A stretch of 64,000 bases of DNA, taken from positions 62,001 to 126,000 of the forward strand of contig NZ_JAHCLT010000003.1 of NCBI RefSeq assembly GCF_020005165.1, given 5' to 3'. Positions 36,336 to 47,630 of the stretch are shown here, in pieces (within the stretch, counting starts at the first letter, position 1; the number at the start of each line of letters is the position of its first letter). Origin of the DNA: Kangiella taiwanensis (lineage in GTDB: Bacteria > Pseudomonadota > Gammaproteobacteria > Enterobacterales > Kangiellaceae). Both the position numbers and the translations under genes were made by a program. The notes under the pieces were generated by a model, which worked only from the letters and a program-made list of their open reading frames with translations, did not search any database and was not told where the DNA came from.

Positions 36336-37490
36336 TTGAGTCGATTCGAACTAGATCACCATTCAGAGCTTGTCGCTGTTGAGAAAGTTACTTCTGAACA
36401 GCGACTTGCAACTTTGTGCAAATCTTGGTTACAGCAAGATGTATTAGCTATTGATACGGAATTTGACCGTACCAATACGTTTTTTCATAAGCTGGCGTTA
36501 ATTCAGGTATACGACGGTGAAGAAATTTACCTGATAGATCCTTTGGAAATTAGCGATTTAAAAGCTTTTGGTGAGGTTCTTGGAGATGAGGGTACGCTTA
36601 AGGTGCTTCACAGCTGTAGTGAAGACCTAGAGGCCTTACATAACAGTTATCACTTCCCTATAAACTCAGTGTTTGATACGCAGATCGCGGCTGCTTTGTG
36701 TGATATGGGCCCTATGCTCGGTTATGGCAACATGGTTGATATCATGTTGGGCCTAACCTTAGACAAAGAGCATACCAAGACTGATTGGCTGGCGCGGCCA
36801 CTTAGTGAAGAACAAAAGATTTACGCCGCTCAAGATGTGCAGTTTCTGCTGCCATGTTTCTATCGCTTGCGTGAAAAGTTGCTAGAGAAGGGGCATTACG
36901 GGTTTGTGTTAGAAGATACGCGTTCAATTTATGAGGCGATCAGCCAACTGGATAACTTCCAAGAGGCCTACCTCAAAGTTAAAGGTGCATATCGACTTCA
37001 GTCTAAGTATCTCAATCGATTAAAGCATGTTGCGGCGTGGCGTGAAGCTTTAGCTAGAGATAAAGACATTCCCAAAACTTTTATTTTCCGTGATCATCAT
37101 TTGCTCGAAATTTGCCAAACACCCAACCCATCTACCGGCACCTTGCTTCAGTTGGGCTGTAATCGCGGCAGTATTCGCAAGCATGGCTCTGAGCTATTGA
37201 ATCAGATTAATCAGGCCGACAATATGACTGAGTCTGATTGGCCACAGCCTATTCAAGCGTTTCATAAACTGCCCAGCGCAAAGCAAAAGCTAAAAGCACT
37301 CAAGCAAGAAGCAAGCGCAGTAGCACAGGAGCACGATATACCTGAACAAGCACTCAGCAGTAAACGTCTGTTAGAATATGTTATTCAGACGGATTTAGGG
37401 TTAAAATCACGCCCTAACCAATTCTGGAACAGTTGGCGTCAAGAGTTGCTTCAACAACGTTTTGAGCAGCGTCTCGCCGAATTTAGTTAA
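36336..37490 (+). CDS. rnd: Ribonuclease D
   Basis: RNase D is a 3'-5' exoribonuclease that trims tRNA precursors and other stable RNAs. The DEDD-type catalytic acidic residues begin with Asp40 and Glu42 in AIDTEFDRTNTF, with further sites in VFDTQIAAAL and the YAAQDVQFLL motif. Two HRDC domains follow (about residues 200-380). The start codon is TTG, 9 bases after fadD. The length of 384 aa is normal. YcgL begins 23 bases downstream, so the run fadD-rnd-ycgL-ycgN is probably one transcription unit. Confidence 0.95.
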   Translation: MSRFELDHHSELVAVEKVTSEQRLATLCKSWLQQDVLAIDTEFDRTNTFFHKLALIQVYDGEEIYLIDPLEISDLKAFGEVLGDEGTLKVLHSCSEDLEALHNSYHFPINSVFDTQIAAALCDMGPMLGYGNMVDIMLGLTLDKEHTKTDWLARPLSEEQKIYAAQDVQFLLPCFYRLREKLLEKGHYGFVLEDTRSIYEAISQLDNFQEAYLKVKGAYRLQSKYLNRLKHVAAWREALARDKDIPKTFIFRDHHLLEICQTPNPSTGTLLQLGCNRGSIRKHGSELLNQINQADNMTESDWPQPIQAFHKLPSAKQKLKALKQEASAVAQEHDIPEQALSSKRLLEYVIQTDLGLKSRPNQFWNSWRQELLQQRFEQRLAEFS

Positions 37491-37512
37491 TCGTGAGAAG
37501 AGATTTACCGCT

Positions 37513-37797
37513 ATGATGTGCAGTGTTTATAAAAGCGCGAAGAAGCCTGATACTTATCTATACGTCCCGTATGACAGCGATTTTGACGACTTGCCAGAAG
37601 GCCTAACCAGCGTTTGGGGTGAGCCTGAGCTTGTTATGCATATCGATTTGGGACAACGTGACAAGTTGGCTTTAGTCGATATTACTGAGCTGAAAGAAAA
37701 GCTGACAGAAGATGGTTATTACCTACAGATGCCACCAACCCAAGAAGAGTTAGCAGGGTTGATCGAAGGTAATTCTAAAGCGCCGATTTCTCGATAA
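37513..37797 (+). CDS. ycgL: YcgL-domain protein
   Basis: This is a 94-aa cytoplasmic protein of the YcgL family (PF05166). Function is unknown. The conserved core CSVYKSAKKPDTYLYV and the C-terminal GYYLQMPP are recognisable. The frame stays open upstream into rnd, but the ATG at 37513 matches family starts. A second ATG follows at 37516. GAGAAGAG lies upstream. Neighbours are rnd and ycgN, a recurrent gammaproteobacterial group. Confidence 0.88.
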   Translation: MMCSVYKSAKKPDTYLYVPYDSDFDDLPEGLTSVWGEPELVMHIDLGQRDKLALVDITELKEKLTEDGYYLQMPPTQEELAGLIEGNSKAPISR

Positions 37798-37823
37798 TCA
37801 GCTAATCCCTGTTTATTACTACC

Positions 37824-38282
37824 TTGAGTAAGCCTAACAACAAATTCTGGCTAACCACGCCAATGCATGAGATGTCTCACGAGCAGTGGGAGTCCTTGTG
37901 TGATGGCTGTGGTAAGTGTTGCCGTATTCAGTTCCTTGATGATGATGACACGATGTTAATGCAAACCGATGTTGCTTGTAAATTGCTAGATACATCGACG
38001 CTCCGATGCACTGACTACCACAACCGTTTAAGCAAAGTACCAGATTGTGTTCAAATAACGCCAGACACTATCAATGATTATTACTGGCTACCTGATAGCT
38101 GTAGCTACAAAATCGTTGCGCGTGGTGAGGATTTACCAAGCTGGCACCATCTCGTGAGCGGGAACCGTGAATTAATTCATCAAGAAGGGTTCAGTTTACA
38201 AGGAAAATTAGTCAGCGAAATGGATGTTCCAGAAGAAGAGGTTGAAGATCGAATCATCGAATGGATTGCGATAACTGATTGA
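37824..38282 (+). CDS. ycgN: YcgN-family cysteine-cluster protein
   Basis: This is a 152-aa protein of the UPF0153/YkgJ-type Fe/Zn-cluster family. The cysteines fall in LCDGCGKCCRIQF, DVACKLL, LRCTDY and PDCVQI, plus SCSYKI, in line with a bound metal or Fe-S cluster. Function is unproven. Start is TTG at 37824, because the region FWLTTPMHEMSHEQWE aligns with the N terminus of the E. coli protein and starts at downstream ATGs would remove it. It follows ycgL after 26 bases and precedes tRNA-Asp. Confidence 0.88.
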   Translation: MSKPNNKFWLTTPMHEMSHEQWESLCDGCGKCCRIQFLDDDDTMLMQTDVACKLLDTSTLRCTDYHNRLSKVPDCVQITPDTINDYYWLPDSCSYKIVARGEDLPSWHHLVSGNRELIHQEGFSLQGKLVSEMDVPEEEVEDRIIEWIAITD

Positions 38283-38348
38283 TATTTAGCCTTTTTGTAT
38301 GTGTTTTAAACGTTTTTGAAAAAAATTAAATAAAATTGAAAAAAAGAG

Positions 38349-38377
38349 TTGACGAGATCCCAGAACGCCAGTAATAT
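38349..38377 (+). promoter_or_regulatory. Promoter of tRNA-Asp
   Basis: TTGACG (38349-38354) and TAATAT (38372-38377) have a 17-base spacer and are followed by a GC-rich discriminator (GCGCC). An A-rich UP-like tract precedes the -35. Confidence 0.8.
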
Positions 38378-38451
38378 GCGCCTCGTTGACCGATGAGGTC
38401 GCCAGCAAAACACTCTAACAAAGCACTTTCGAGTACTAAGTTAGACATCGC

Positions 38452-38528
38452 GGAGCGGTAGTTCAGCTGGTTAGAATACCGGCCTGTCACGCCGGGGGTC
38501 GCGGGTTCGAGTCCCGTCCGCTCCGCCA
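38452..38528 (+). tRNA. tRNA-Asp (anticodon GUC)
   Basis: This is a 77-nt tRNA with acceptor stem GGAGCGG/CCGCTCC and anticodon stem CCGGC-CTGTCAC-GCCGG giving GTC. It has a TTCGAGT T-loop and encoded CCA. The antisense open frame across it is spurious. Confidence 0.97.
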
Positions 38529-38537
38529 CTATTTAAG

Positions 38538-38565
38538 AAACCTGCACATTGTTGCAGGTTTTTTT
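38538..38565 (+). terminator. Rho-independent terminator after tRNA-Asp
   Basis: AAACCTGCA pairs with TGCAGGTTT around CATTGT and is followed by a T run. Confidence 0.92.
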
Positions 38566-38710
38566 ATGTCTGTAATTTTTGATTATAAAGTTGTGTTTGA
38601 GAGTGGATATGCCAATAATCTAGTTAACAGATCTATTAAAACAGCTGGATTCGAAAATGTGCCAAAATGGATGTTCTTATTCGTCCTCCTACTAAAGGAT
38701 TTTACACACA

Positions 38711-39379
38711 ATGAAGTTTTTACTGCTACTGACCTTCTGGTTAACTCCAGACTTGCTTCTAGCTATTGACAATAAGACTGAAATCGAAAACTACTATTAT
38801 GGTAGAGTTTTAGGGGTGGATTTACCATTTCTCGAAGATACCGAGCCACAGAAAGTCCTATTAGGCGTTGGCAGTGGATTTAGATTGGCAGTGTTAAATA
38901 ATAACTTTCGAATTTCGGTAAAAAATAATCCCAACTTATGTGATTTAAAAGACCTAGAATTGCTAAGTAAATATAGCGAACACTGTTTAGCCGTAGAGCT
39001 CTACTCAGTTAACCCTCACTTAATGAGCTCTTCCGAAAAAAGCCAGCTAGAGACATATAAAGACAATTTTGAATTCGGTCATTTTTCAGGATTAGAGTTA
39101 AAGACAGTGACTCTATACCAGGGAGGCGTCCTGTTTGAGTATAAGAGCAGCAAAGGATTACTTTCTTATGTTTTAATAAAAGAATTGGGGAGCTCGGAAG
39201 TAATGGAATATTCGGCCTTTGATGTATCTACTGCTTTATTTGAACAGGAGCTGAAAAGAAGTAAGTCAAGAGACATAAAGAAACTTGTATCATATATAGA
39301 TTCTTATCTGAAGAATGAGCTATCACCTGAAGAGTTTACAGAGTTAGATGTCGAGGTAATTATTTCGGAGAATCTTTAA
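38711..39379 (+). CDS. Hypothetical secreted protein (222 aa)
   Basis: I do not recognise this protein. It has a short signal peptide (MKFLLLLTFWLTPDLLLA, cleavage near residue 18) and a mature part of about 200 residues rich in Leu, Ser, Glu and Lys. There are two cysteines about 20 residues apart (NLCDL and EHCLA), which could form a disulfide. No domain motif is visible. AAAGGA lies 12 bases upstream of the ATG. The gene is AT-rich, directly downstream of tRNA-Asp and convergent with sppA, a typical position for lineage-specific DNA. It could be an envelope protein of recent origin. Confidence 0.65.
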   Translation: MKFLLLLTFWLTPDLLLAIDNKTEIENYYYGRVLGVDLPFLEDTEPQKVLLGVGSGFRLAVLNNNFRISVKNNPNLCDLKDLELLSKYSEHCLAVELYSVNPHLMSSSEKSQLETYKDNFEFGHFSGLELKTVTLYQGGVLFEYKSSKGLLSYVLIKELGSSEVMEYSAFDVSTALFEQELKRSKSRDIKKLVSYIDSYLKNELSPEEFTELDVEVIISENL

Positions 39380-39456
39380 ACGAATAAGTTTAGTTTAATG
39401 TTATCTTGCTACCTTCCCGACAGCTTACACTTTGAACTAACTTTTACTATATGAAG

Positions 39457-39483
39457 GTAAAAAAGGCAGCCGAAGCTGCCTTT
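39457..39483. terminator. Bidirectional terminator between the secreted orphan and sppA
   Basis: AAAGGCAGC and GCTGCCTTT form a 9-bp stem around CGAA. On the minus strand it is followed by T6, serving sppA. On the plus strand a shorter T stretch follows, serving the orphan. Confidence 0.88.
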
Positions 39484-39507
39484 GTATTTTGTCTAACCTA
39501 ACGGTTA

Positions 39508-41379
39508 CTATTTAATCTCACACATGCAGTGTAAATACGCATGGTTTGGATCATTGTAATCAGTGAGTAATTTATAAGCTTCTCTGACTTGTGAGCTAAC
39601 TGCTTGAATCAGTGGGTTAGCTTGAGCGGTTAATGCTTGAACTTTTGCTGTGTCGCCAGTGGCTTCTGCGTTTTGCAGAATTTCACGAAGCATTTGCTCA
39701 GTAGGATTTAATTCACGCTTAACGAAGCGGACTTCGTAGTCACTCACATTAGCTAACTTTGCTGCTGACTCGATCGCATCGTCTAAATCACCCAGCTTAT
39801 CGACTAAGCCAAGACGGTGTGCGTCTTCACCAGACCAAACACGGCCTTGCGCAATGTTGTCCACTTCTTCAACCGTCATATCACGGCCGTTCGCTACTAA
39901 CGTTAAGAATTCATCATAGCCGTGTTCAATGCTGGTTTGAATGAGCTCTTTAAAGTCGTCAGAAAGTCCAGACATGACGTCAAACGAGCGAGACCATTTA
40001 GTCGTTCCAACACCATCACGATAAACACCCAACTCGTTAAGCGGTTCTTCGAAGGTTGGGATCATACCGAAGATACCGATAGAACCAGTGATCGTAGTAG
40101 GGTGCGCCCAGATTTCGTCAGAGGTTGCAGAAATCCAATAGCCACCCGACGCCGCCATGCCAGCCATTGAAGTAACAACAATTTTGCCTTCTTTTTGCGC
40201 CTGAACAATTTCGCTACGGATGACTTCTGATGCAAAGGCACTGCCTCCAGGGCTGTCTACGCGCATCACAATGGCTTTTACTGAATCATCAAGACGTGCT
40301 TTACGGATAAGCTTCGCGGTGCTGTCGCCGCCAATCGTGCCTTCTTTGCGACTGCCATCAACGATTTCACCTTTTGCAATGATGACTGCAATTTTATCTT
40401 TGCTGCTTGGCATATCGACAAGAGGACGACGAGCTTTTAAGTAGTTTTTATATCCAATCGCTTGGTACGAGTCTTCTTCGTCATTAAAGCCGACAAGGTT
40501 GATCATGTAGTCACGGTACTCAGCACGCGTCATTAATTTATCAACAAAACCGTTCTCAACAGCTACAGCCGCAGCATCACCTTTCTTATCTTTCATAAGT
40601 TGAAGGAAATTTTCGATGAAGCTGTCCATTTCATCAGCAGTCATACCGCGTGAACTAGCGATGTCGTTACGCATGTGCCCCCACAAGTCGCCTAACCACT
40701 CTATATTGGCTTCTTTGGCTGCTTCTGACATGCTATCGCGTATGAATGGTTCTACCGCAGACTTGAATGTGCCTACACGGAATACGTGGACGTTAACTCC
40801 GAGCTTATCCAGCGCTGACTTGTAGTAAGTGCCAGTACGGGCCATACCTTCGAACATCAGTGCGCCACGAGGGTTCATTAGAACTTCGTCGGCAGAGGAG
40901 GCTAAGTAGTATTGGCCTTGGCTGTAATTGTCACCGATGGCAATGACTTTCTTGCCAGAAGTTTTAAAGTCATCAATCGCTTCTCTTAGGTCTTGGTATT
41001 TACTGATACCACCATAAGCGCCAGTTAAATTGTTGGTCTGTAGCACTAGAACACTGATGTTGTCATCATTCTTGGCATACTCGATCGCATCCAATAAGTC
41101 ATACATCGATGTTTCAGGGTTTTTAGTGCCCTGTGCATCAGCAATGATTTCCTCAATCGGATCCATGTAGGTAGTCTGTTCGACCAAAGTACCTGTAGGG
41201 TTGAGAACAAGCGCTGACCCTTGATTGACTTTAGGTAGGTCAGGGCCACTAACGCAGCTTCTAACCATAAAGACTAAAATAGTGATAGCTATAAGGCCGA
41301 TCAATAAACGACCAGCCACATCGACAGTTTTCCAAATGCGGTAGAAAAATCTACCGATCATAGAGTTGGGTTTTGACAC
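39508..41379 (-). CDS. sppA: Signal peptide peptidase SppA, 67-kDa type
   Basis: SppA is an inner-membrane serine protease, active site on the periplasmic side, that degrades cleaved signal peptides. An N-terminal membrane anchor (about residues 24-40) is followed by two tandem S49 domains, the long form found in E. coli. The Lys-Ser dyad is visible: general base Lys206 in RVGTFKSAVEP (N domain) and nucleophile Ser411 in MAASGGYW (C domain), spaced as in E. coli (209/409). The length of 623 aa is normal. The gene is monocistronic on the minus strand, divergent from fadH. Confidence 0.95.
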   Translation of the reverse strand: MSKPNSMIGRFFYRIWKTVDVAGRLLIGLIAITILVFMVRSCVSGPDLPKVNQGSALVLNPTGTLVEQTTYMDPIEEIIADAQGTKNPETSMYDLLDAIEYAKNDDNISVLVLQTNNLTGAYGGISKYQDLREAIDDFKTSGKKVIAIGDNYSQGQYYLASSADEVLMNPRGALMFEGMARTGTYYKSALDKLGVNVHVFRVGTFKSAVEPFIRDSMSEAAKEANIEWLGDLWGHMRNDIASSRGMTADEMDSFIENFLQLMKDKKGDAAAVAVENGFVDKLMTRAEYRDYMINLVGFNDEEDSYQAIGYKNYLKARRPLVDMPSSKDKIAVIIAKGEIVDGSRKEGTIGGDSTAKLIRKARLDDSVKAIVMRVDSPGGSAFASEVIRSEIVQAQKEGKIVVTSMAGMAASGGYWISATSDEIWAHPTTITGSIGIFGMIPTFEEPLNELGVYRDGVGTTKWSRSFDVMSGLSDDFKELIQTSIEHGYDEFLTLVANGRDMTVEEVDNIAQGRVWSGEDAHRLGLVDKLGDLDDAIESAAKLANVSDYEVRFVKRELNPTEQMLREILQNAEATGDTAKVQALTAQANPLIQAVSSQVREAYKLLTDYNDPNHAYLHCMCEIK

Positions 41380-41545
41380 GTCTCTTCCTTCTCTTACTAG
41401 TTAAAATTACGAAACTGCGCCAATTCTAACCAAATTGCTCATTTTATGACTAGTGTATAAATGTAACGAAATAATAACTTGTTGTTTTTTATAGTATTAA
41501 TGTCCACTTCTTTTGTAATGAAATATGTCCATAAGCATTGCATGA

Positions 41546-41562
41546 TACTGGTTATACCAGTA
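41546..41562. promoter_or_regulatory. Candidate FadR operator upstream of fadH
   Basis: TACTGGT-TAT-ACCAGTA is a perfect 7-3-7 palindrome containing the FadR core TGGT-N3-ACCA and extended CTGG/CCAG. It is centred about 53 bases before the fadH start. Confidence 0.6.
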
Positions 41563-41597
41563 GACTTAAGCCAAGACTTATGATTTAGCGTGATTAG

Positions 41598-43631
<2,034 letters not shown>

Positions 43632-43656
43632 AAAATAAACAGGTATTTAAGAGATA

Positions 43657-44373
43657 ATGAGTCAAGCAGAGAGTCAAATAGATACTCGTCAAGAGAATCA
43701 CTCAGAACATGCAAGAGCACACCTTGATGTTGAGTTAACCGAGCATACTTATAGTATTGGGGAAGAGATCGCTAATGCCATGAGCCATGCCATTGGCGCG
43801 CTACTGAGCGTAGCAGCAATGACCATGATGATCATGACCTCACTCGATCCCTTAGATGGTTGGAAGTTAGCGAGCGGTATCGTTTATGGATTAAGCCTTG
43901 TGGTTTTATTCACGACATCGACCTTGTACCACAGCTTCCAGCCGGAAAACCTTAAAAAGACATTTCAAACATTGGATCACTGCGCCATATACTTCCTGAT
44001 TGCTGGAACCTACACGCCGTTTGTTTTGGTCAGTCTCAGCGGACTTTGGGGCTGGTCACTCTTTGGCGTGATTTGGGGGCTTGCAGTGTTTGGCGTGACG
44101 TTTAAAGTGAAGTTTAAGCAGCGTTTCCCAAAAGTTTCATTAATCACTTACATTTTGATGGGGTGGGTCATTGTCGTCGCAGCCCCTGAAATGCTCGACA
44201 AAGTCGCTCCCGGTGCATTATGGTTACTTCTAGCGGGTGGTTTATCCTATACCCTTGGAACCATATTCTATGCAGCCGATCGTAAGATACCGTTCAATCA
44301 TGCCATTTGGCATTTATTTGTATTAGGTGGCGCTGTTTGTCATTTCCTTGGTATTTATCTGTACGTTTTTTAA
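43657..44373 (+). CDS. trhA: Hemolysin III / PAQR-family membrane protein TrhA
   Basis: This is a 238-aa seven-helix membrane protein of the hemolysin III (YqfA/TrhA) family, related to eukaryotic adiponectin/progestin receptors. In bacteria it affects membrane fluidity or energetics. The zinc-site residues are visible: His in AMSHAIGA and STLYHSF, Asp in LDHCAIYF, and the paired His in NHAIWHLFVLGGAVCHF. A hydrophilic N terminus of about 30 residues precedes the first helix. It is 25 bases after fadH and likely co-transcribed, which fits a link to membrane lipid state. Confidence 0.92.
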   Translation: MSQAESQIDTRQENHSEHARAHLDVELTEHTYSIGEEIANAMSHAIGALLSVAAMTMMIMTSLDPLDGWKLASGIVYGLSLVVLFTTSTLYHSFQPENLKKTFQTLDHCAIYFLIAGTYTPFVLVSLSGLWGWSLFGVIWGLAVFGVTFKVKFKQRFPKVSLITYILMGWVIVVAAPEMLDKVAPGALWLLLAGGLSYTLGTIFYAADRKIPFNHAIWHLFVLGGAVCHFLGIYLYVF

Positions 44374-44399
44374 GTCCTAAGCAACACCATTTCGAATGG

Positions 44400-44439
44400 G
44401 ATGGGTTAGCACAGGTAAGTGGGTAACCCATCAGTTTTA
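44400..44439 (+). terminator. Probable terminator after trhA
   Basis: GATGGGTTA (44400-44408) pairs perfectly with TAACCCATC (44424-44432). The loop is 15 bases and a T-rich stretch follows. The long loop lowers confidence. Confidence 0.6.
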
Positions 44440-44483
44440 TTTCCATCAGTTGGCGTTTTCAGCTCGGCTTTCTTGAAAATATA

Positions 44484-44498
44484 TGTACTCTGACCCCA
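44484..44498. other. TGTACTCTGACCCCA motif abutting the RND stop codon
   Basis: This motif is directly adjacent to the TAA of the minus-strand RND gene; on that strand it reads TGGGGTCAGAGTACA. I recall similar GGGTCAGAGTACA sequences beside REP-associated tyrosine transposase elements in gammaproteobacteria, but I cannot check that here. It may mark the edge of inserted DNA. Confidence 0.3.
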
Positions 44499-47400
44499 TT
44501 AATTTGAGGACTCTTTCGATGCGTCCGCTTTCTGTGAGGCTACAGACTTTATATCCTCCAGCATCATGTATAGACACGGCACCAGGATCAGAATAATAGC
44601 TGTCGAGAAAACAATCCCGAAGCCTAGAGAAATAGCCATAGGGATGAGGTATTGTGCTTGTAGAGATGTTTCAAGCAAGATGGGAGACAGCCCACCAAAA
44701 GTGGTTAAAGTCGTAAGAATTATTGGCCTAAAACGGCGCAGCCCGGCTTGTTTGATAGCATCATACGCTGTTGTTCCGTTGCTCTGGCTCTGCAATTTGT
44801 TGGCATAATCAACCATAATTAAGGACGCATTCAACACAACGCCGGACAATGCGACAAAGCCCATTTTAGAGATCAGGGAAATATCGTAGCCCATGATGAT
44901 ATGCCCGATGACAGCACCAATGATGCCGAATGGAATGGCGCTCAGGACAATAAAGGGCTGGGAATAACTACGAAACACGACAGCCAATAGGGCGTAAATG
45001 ACGATAAGCGCGAGGCCGAAATAACCGTAAAGCTGCTGCGTTGACTCACGCATCTCGGCGTTAGATCCTTGAAAGGTCCATGTCAGACCCGAGAAATCCG
45101 CACGCAGCCTAGGCAGAACCTCCTGATTAAGAGCATTCACCACCTGCACAATCTCACGTTTGGGCTCAACATCGGTGGATACTGTAACAACGCGCATTCC
45201 GTTACGGCGGTTGATGGATGAGAACGCTTCGGTATATTCAAAAGCTGTCACTTCAAATAAGGGCACTTCTGCTCCGCTTGGAGTGCGAATGATAAGATCT
45301 TCCAGATAGGATAAATCCTCACGTTCGCTTTCTGGCAGTTTGACACGGACTTCGGTTTCGTTATTGCCACGCAATTGACGTACAGCCAAAGAGCCGAAAA
45401 AGGCACCCCGTAATTGCTCCCCGACATATTCCGGTGTGAGGCCCAAAGCACGCCCCTCTGGAAGAAGACGAAAATCAATGCGTTTTTTGCCTTTATCAAA
45501 ATTGTCATTAATGTCAGCCGTATTGGTAAATGTCTCCAATTCTGCAATAAGGCGTTGGCTGGCCTGCTCTAAAGTGTCAATATTGTTATGGCTGAGATCA
45601 ACACTAATATCAGGTCTCCAACCACCAGGGCCACGCTCTGCCTCTATAGTGATTTGATCCACTCCCTGAATATCGCCGAGCTCATCACGCCAGAGCTGAA
45701 TAATTTCGCGGGCGGTCATATCGCGCTCTTCGGGAGGGCGCAGAACGATTTCAACATCAATAAAATCCTGCCCACGGACATTGGTTTTTATCCCATCCGC
45801 CACTCGGTCGAGATTGTTTTCTTCATACATACGAACCGTAGCATCAGTGAGTTTTATCGCCATCGCCCCAGCTTGTGCAGGCGTTGTGCCAACCGGCATG
45901 GAGATGCCGGCTTCGATCTCATTGGCGGCGACTTCTGGCATATTGATAATGCCCATATGCGCACTATTCATATACGAAAAGGAAACAAACAAAAGCGCCA
46001 GCGCTGCTGAAATCGTGATGTATCGAGCGCGGAGACAAAGGTCGAGGAAGCTTTTATACGGCCCTTGTACGAAAGCATCAAACTTCTTAGCAAATTTCAC
46101 CTGCACATTTTTGATCGGACGCAGGATTGCATTGTCATTGGCGCTTTTCTTCACATGCCCCAGATGGGCTGGCAGAATGTAAAGTGCTTCAAAAAGTGAT
46201 AAAGCCAGCACAGTCATCACCACAACGGGCAGAGGCCACCAGAAAAGGCCCGTCTCGCCAGGCATAAAGAGCAAAGGCACGAAGGCGATGAGGGTGGTAA
46301 TAATCGAAAACGTCACGGGCGTTGCTACACTTTTCGTGCCTTCAATCGCGGCTTTCAGGGGATCGCTATGATTTTTGCGCTCCTCAAAAACATTCTCTCC
46401 GACCACAATAGCATCATCGACTACAAGACCGAGTGCCACGAGAAATCCAAAGAGGGAGACCATATTGATACTGACGCCAAGGCCTGGTAAAAATAACACC
46501 GATCCGACATAGGAAATGGTCATACCCATCATGACCCAGAATGCCAGCTTCGACGCGAGAAAGAGCGAAAGGATCGCCAGAACAATCAAAATAGACGCCA
46601 CACCGTTTTCAAGTATCAATCCAAGACGCTGACGAAAGTCCTGCGCATTGTTACTGTCAATCCGCCATTCCACGCCAGGTGGCAGAGTGCGCTCAAAACT
46701 CTCCATAATTTGATATACGGATTGTTCGATATCGAGAGGCGATTCATTGCCCGTCCTGAAAATATTCACTTCAACAGATGGCACGCCATTAAACTGAGAG
46801 TGAAAATTACCTTCCTCAAAGCCGTCTTCGATTATTGCAATGTCGCCCAGCTTAATGGTTGCTCCGTTCTCACCAGAAATAATATCGATATCGGCAAATT
46901 CTTCTGCCCAGACTTTTCGCTCCTGCATACGCAGTAAAATTTCACCATCAAAAGTTCTGACGGCCCCGGCCGGAATATCTTGCGAGGACTGACTGATCAT
47001 TTGTGCAATATCGGGTAAAGTCAGCCCATATTTGCGCAAGGTATCGGCGCTTATTTCAACATGCGTTATATAATCTGGAACATTGCCGAGCTCAACAAGC
47101 GTCATATTCGGGTCGCTCAACAAACGATCCCGCAAGCGTTCGGCTAGAATGCGTAATGTCCAGACATCTACGGACCCAAAAAGACCAATTTCCATCGCCT
47201 CGCGCTGTTGTGCTTCAAGACTCACTTCCGGCTGATCTGCTTCTTCCGGGAAGGTGCGAATACGAGCAATTGCCTGGTCAATATCCTGAAAAGCTTTCAT
47301 GCGATCAGCACCAGAGACTAGCTCAATTTCTACATTTCCTCCGCCTTCACGGGCGCGAGCTGTGATTTCACGAATACCTTCAAGGCCACGCACAGCTTCC

Positions 47401-47630
47401 TCTACAGGCTGCAAAACACCAGTCTCCACTTCACTAGGGGCTGCGCCGGGGTAGCCAACACTGACGTTCACAATATCCAGTTGAAACTGAGGGAAAACTT
47501 CTTTTTGAATATTAAGCGCTGTAAAAACCCCGCCCAAAAGCAGGACAATCATTAACAAATTTGCGGCGACAGGGTTCTGTGCCATCCATGATATTGCGCC
47601 TTTGCCATATTTCGTTTGCGATTCGCTCAT
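44499..47630 (-). CDS. RND-family efflux pump inner-membrane permease
   Basis: This is a 1043-aa proton-driven exporter of the AcrB/MMPL-type RND superfamily with 12 membrane helices and two large periplasmic loops. Typical motifs are [17 protein letters not shown] at helix 1, [23 protein letters not shown] in helix 4 with the proton-relay Asp pair, and [17 protein letters not shown] near helix 10. It overlaps the membrane-fusion gene by 4 bases. Substrate cannot be predicted. Composition is visibly more GC-rich than the flanking genes, and it sits between two core genes, suggesting horizontal acquisition, perhaps from an alphaproteobacterium; that source is a guess. Confidence 0.93.
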   Translation of the reverse strand: MSESQTKYGKGAISWMAQNPVAANLLMIVLLLGGVFTALNIQKEVFPQFQLDIVNVSVGYPGAAPSEVETGVLQPVEEAVRGLEGIREITARAREGGGNVEIELVSGADRMKAFQDIDQAIARIRTFPEEADQPEVSLEAQQREAMEIGLFGSVDVWTLRILAERLRDRLLSDPNMTLVELGNVPDYITHVEISADTLRKYGLTLPDIAQMISQSSQDIPAGAVRTFDGEILLRMQERKVWAEEFADIDIISGENGATIKLGDIAIIEDGFEEGNFHSQFNGVPSVEVNIFRTGNESPLDIEQSVYQIMESFERTLPPGVEWRIDSNNAQDFRQRLGLILENGVASILIVLAILSLFLASKLAFWVMMGMTISYVGSVLFLPGLGVSINMVSLFGFLVALGLVVDDAIVVGENVFEERKNHSDPLKAAIEGTKSVATPVTFSIITTLIAFVPLLFMPGETGLFWWPLPVVVMTVLALSLFEALYILPAHLGHVKKSANDNAILRPIKNVQVKFAKKFDAFVQGPYKSFLDLCLRARYITISAALALLFVSFSYMNSAHMGIINMPEVAANEIEAGISMPVGTTPAQAGAMAIKLTDATVRMYEENNLDRVADGIKTNVRGQDFIDVEIVLRPPEERDMTAREIIQLWRDELGDIQGVDQITIEAERGPGGWRPDISVDLSHNNIDTLEQASQRLIAELETFTNTADINDNFDKGKKRIDFRLLPEGRALGLTPEYVGEQLRGAFFGSLAVRQLRGNNETEVRVKLPESEREDLSYLEDLIIRTPSGAEVPLFEVTAFEYTEAFSSINRRNGMRVVTVSTDVEPKREIVQVVNALNQEVLPRLRADFSGLTWTFQGSNAEMRESTQQLYGYFGLALIVIYALLAVVFRSYSQPFIVLSAIPFGIIGAVIGHIIMGYDISLISKMGFVALSGVVLNASLIMVDYANKLQSQSNGTTAYDAIKQAGLRRFRPIILTTLTTFGGLSPILLETSLQAQYLIPMAISLGFGIVFSTAIILILVPCLYMMLEDIKSVASQKADASKESSN

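Noticed and set aside
38326-38529. Minus-strand open frame of 67 codons ending near the tRNA-Asp promoter
   Set aside because: It is the antisense of tRNA-Asp, a well-known source of false short proteins.
38566-38769. Short plus-strand frame just after the tRNA-Asp terminator
   Set aside because: It starts in the T run of the terminator, overlaps the better-supported secreted orphan, and has no ribosome-binding site.
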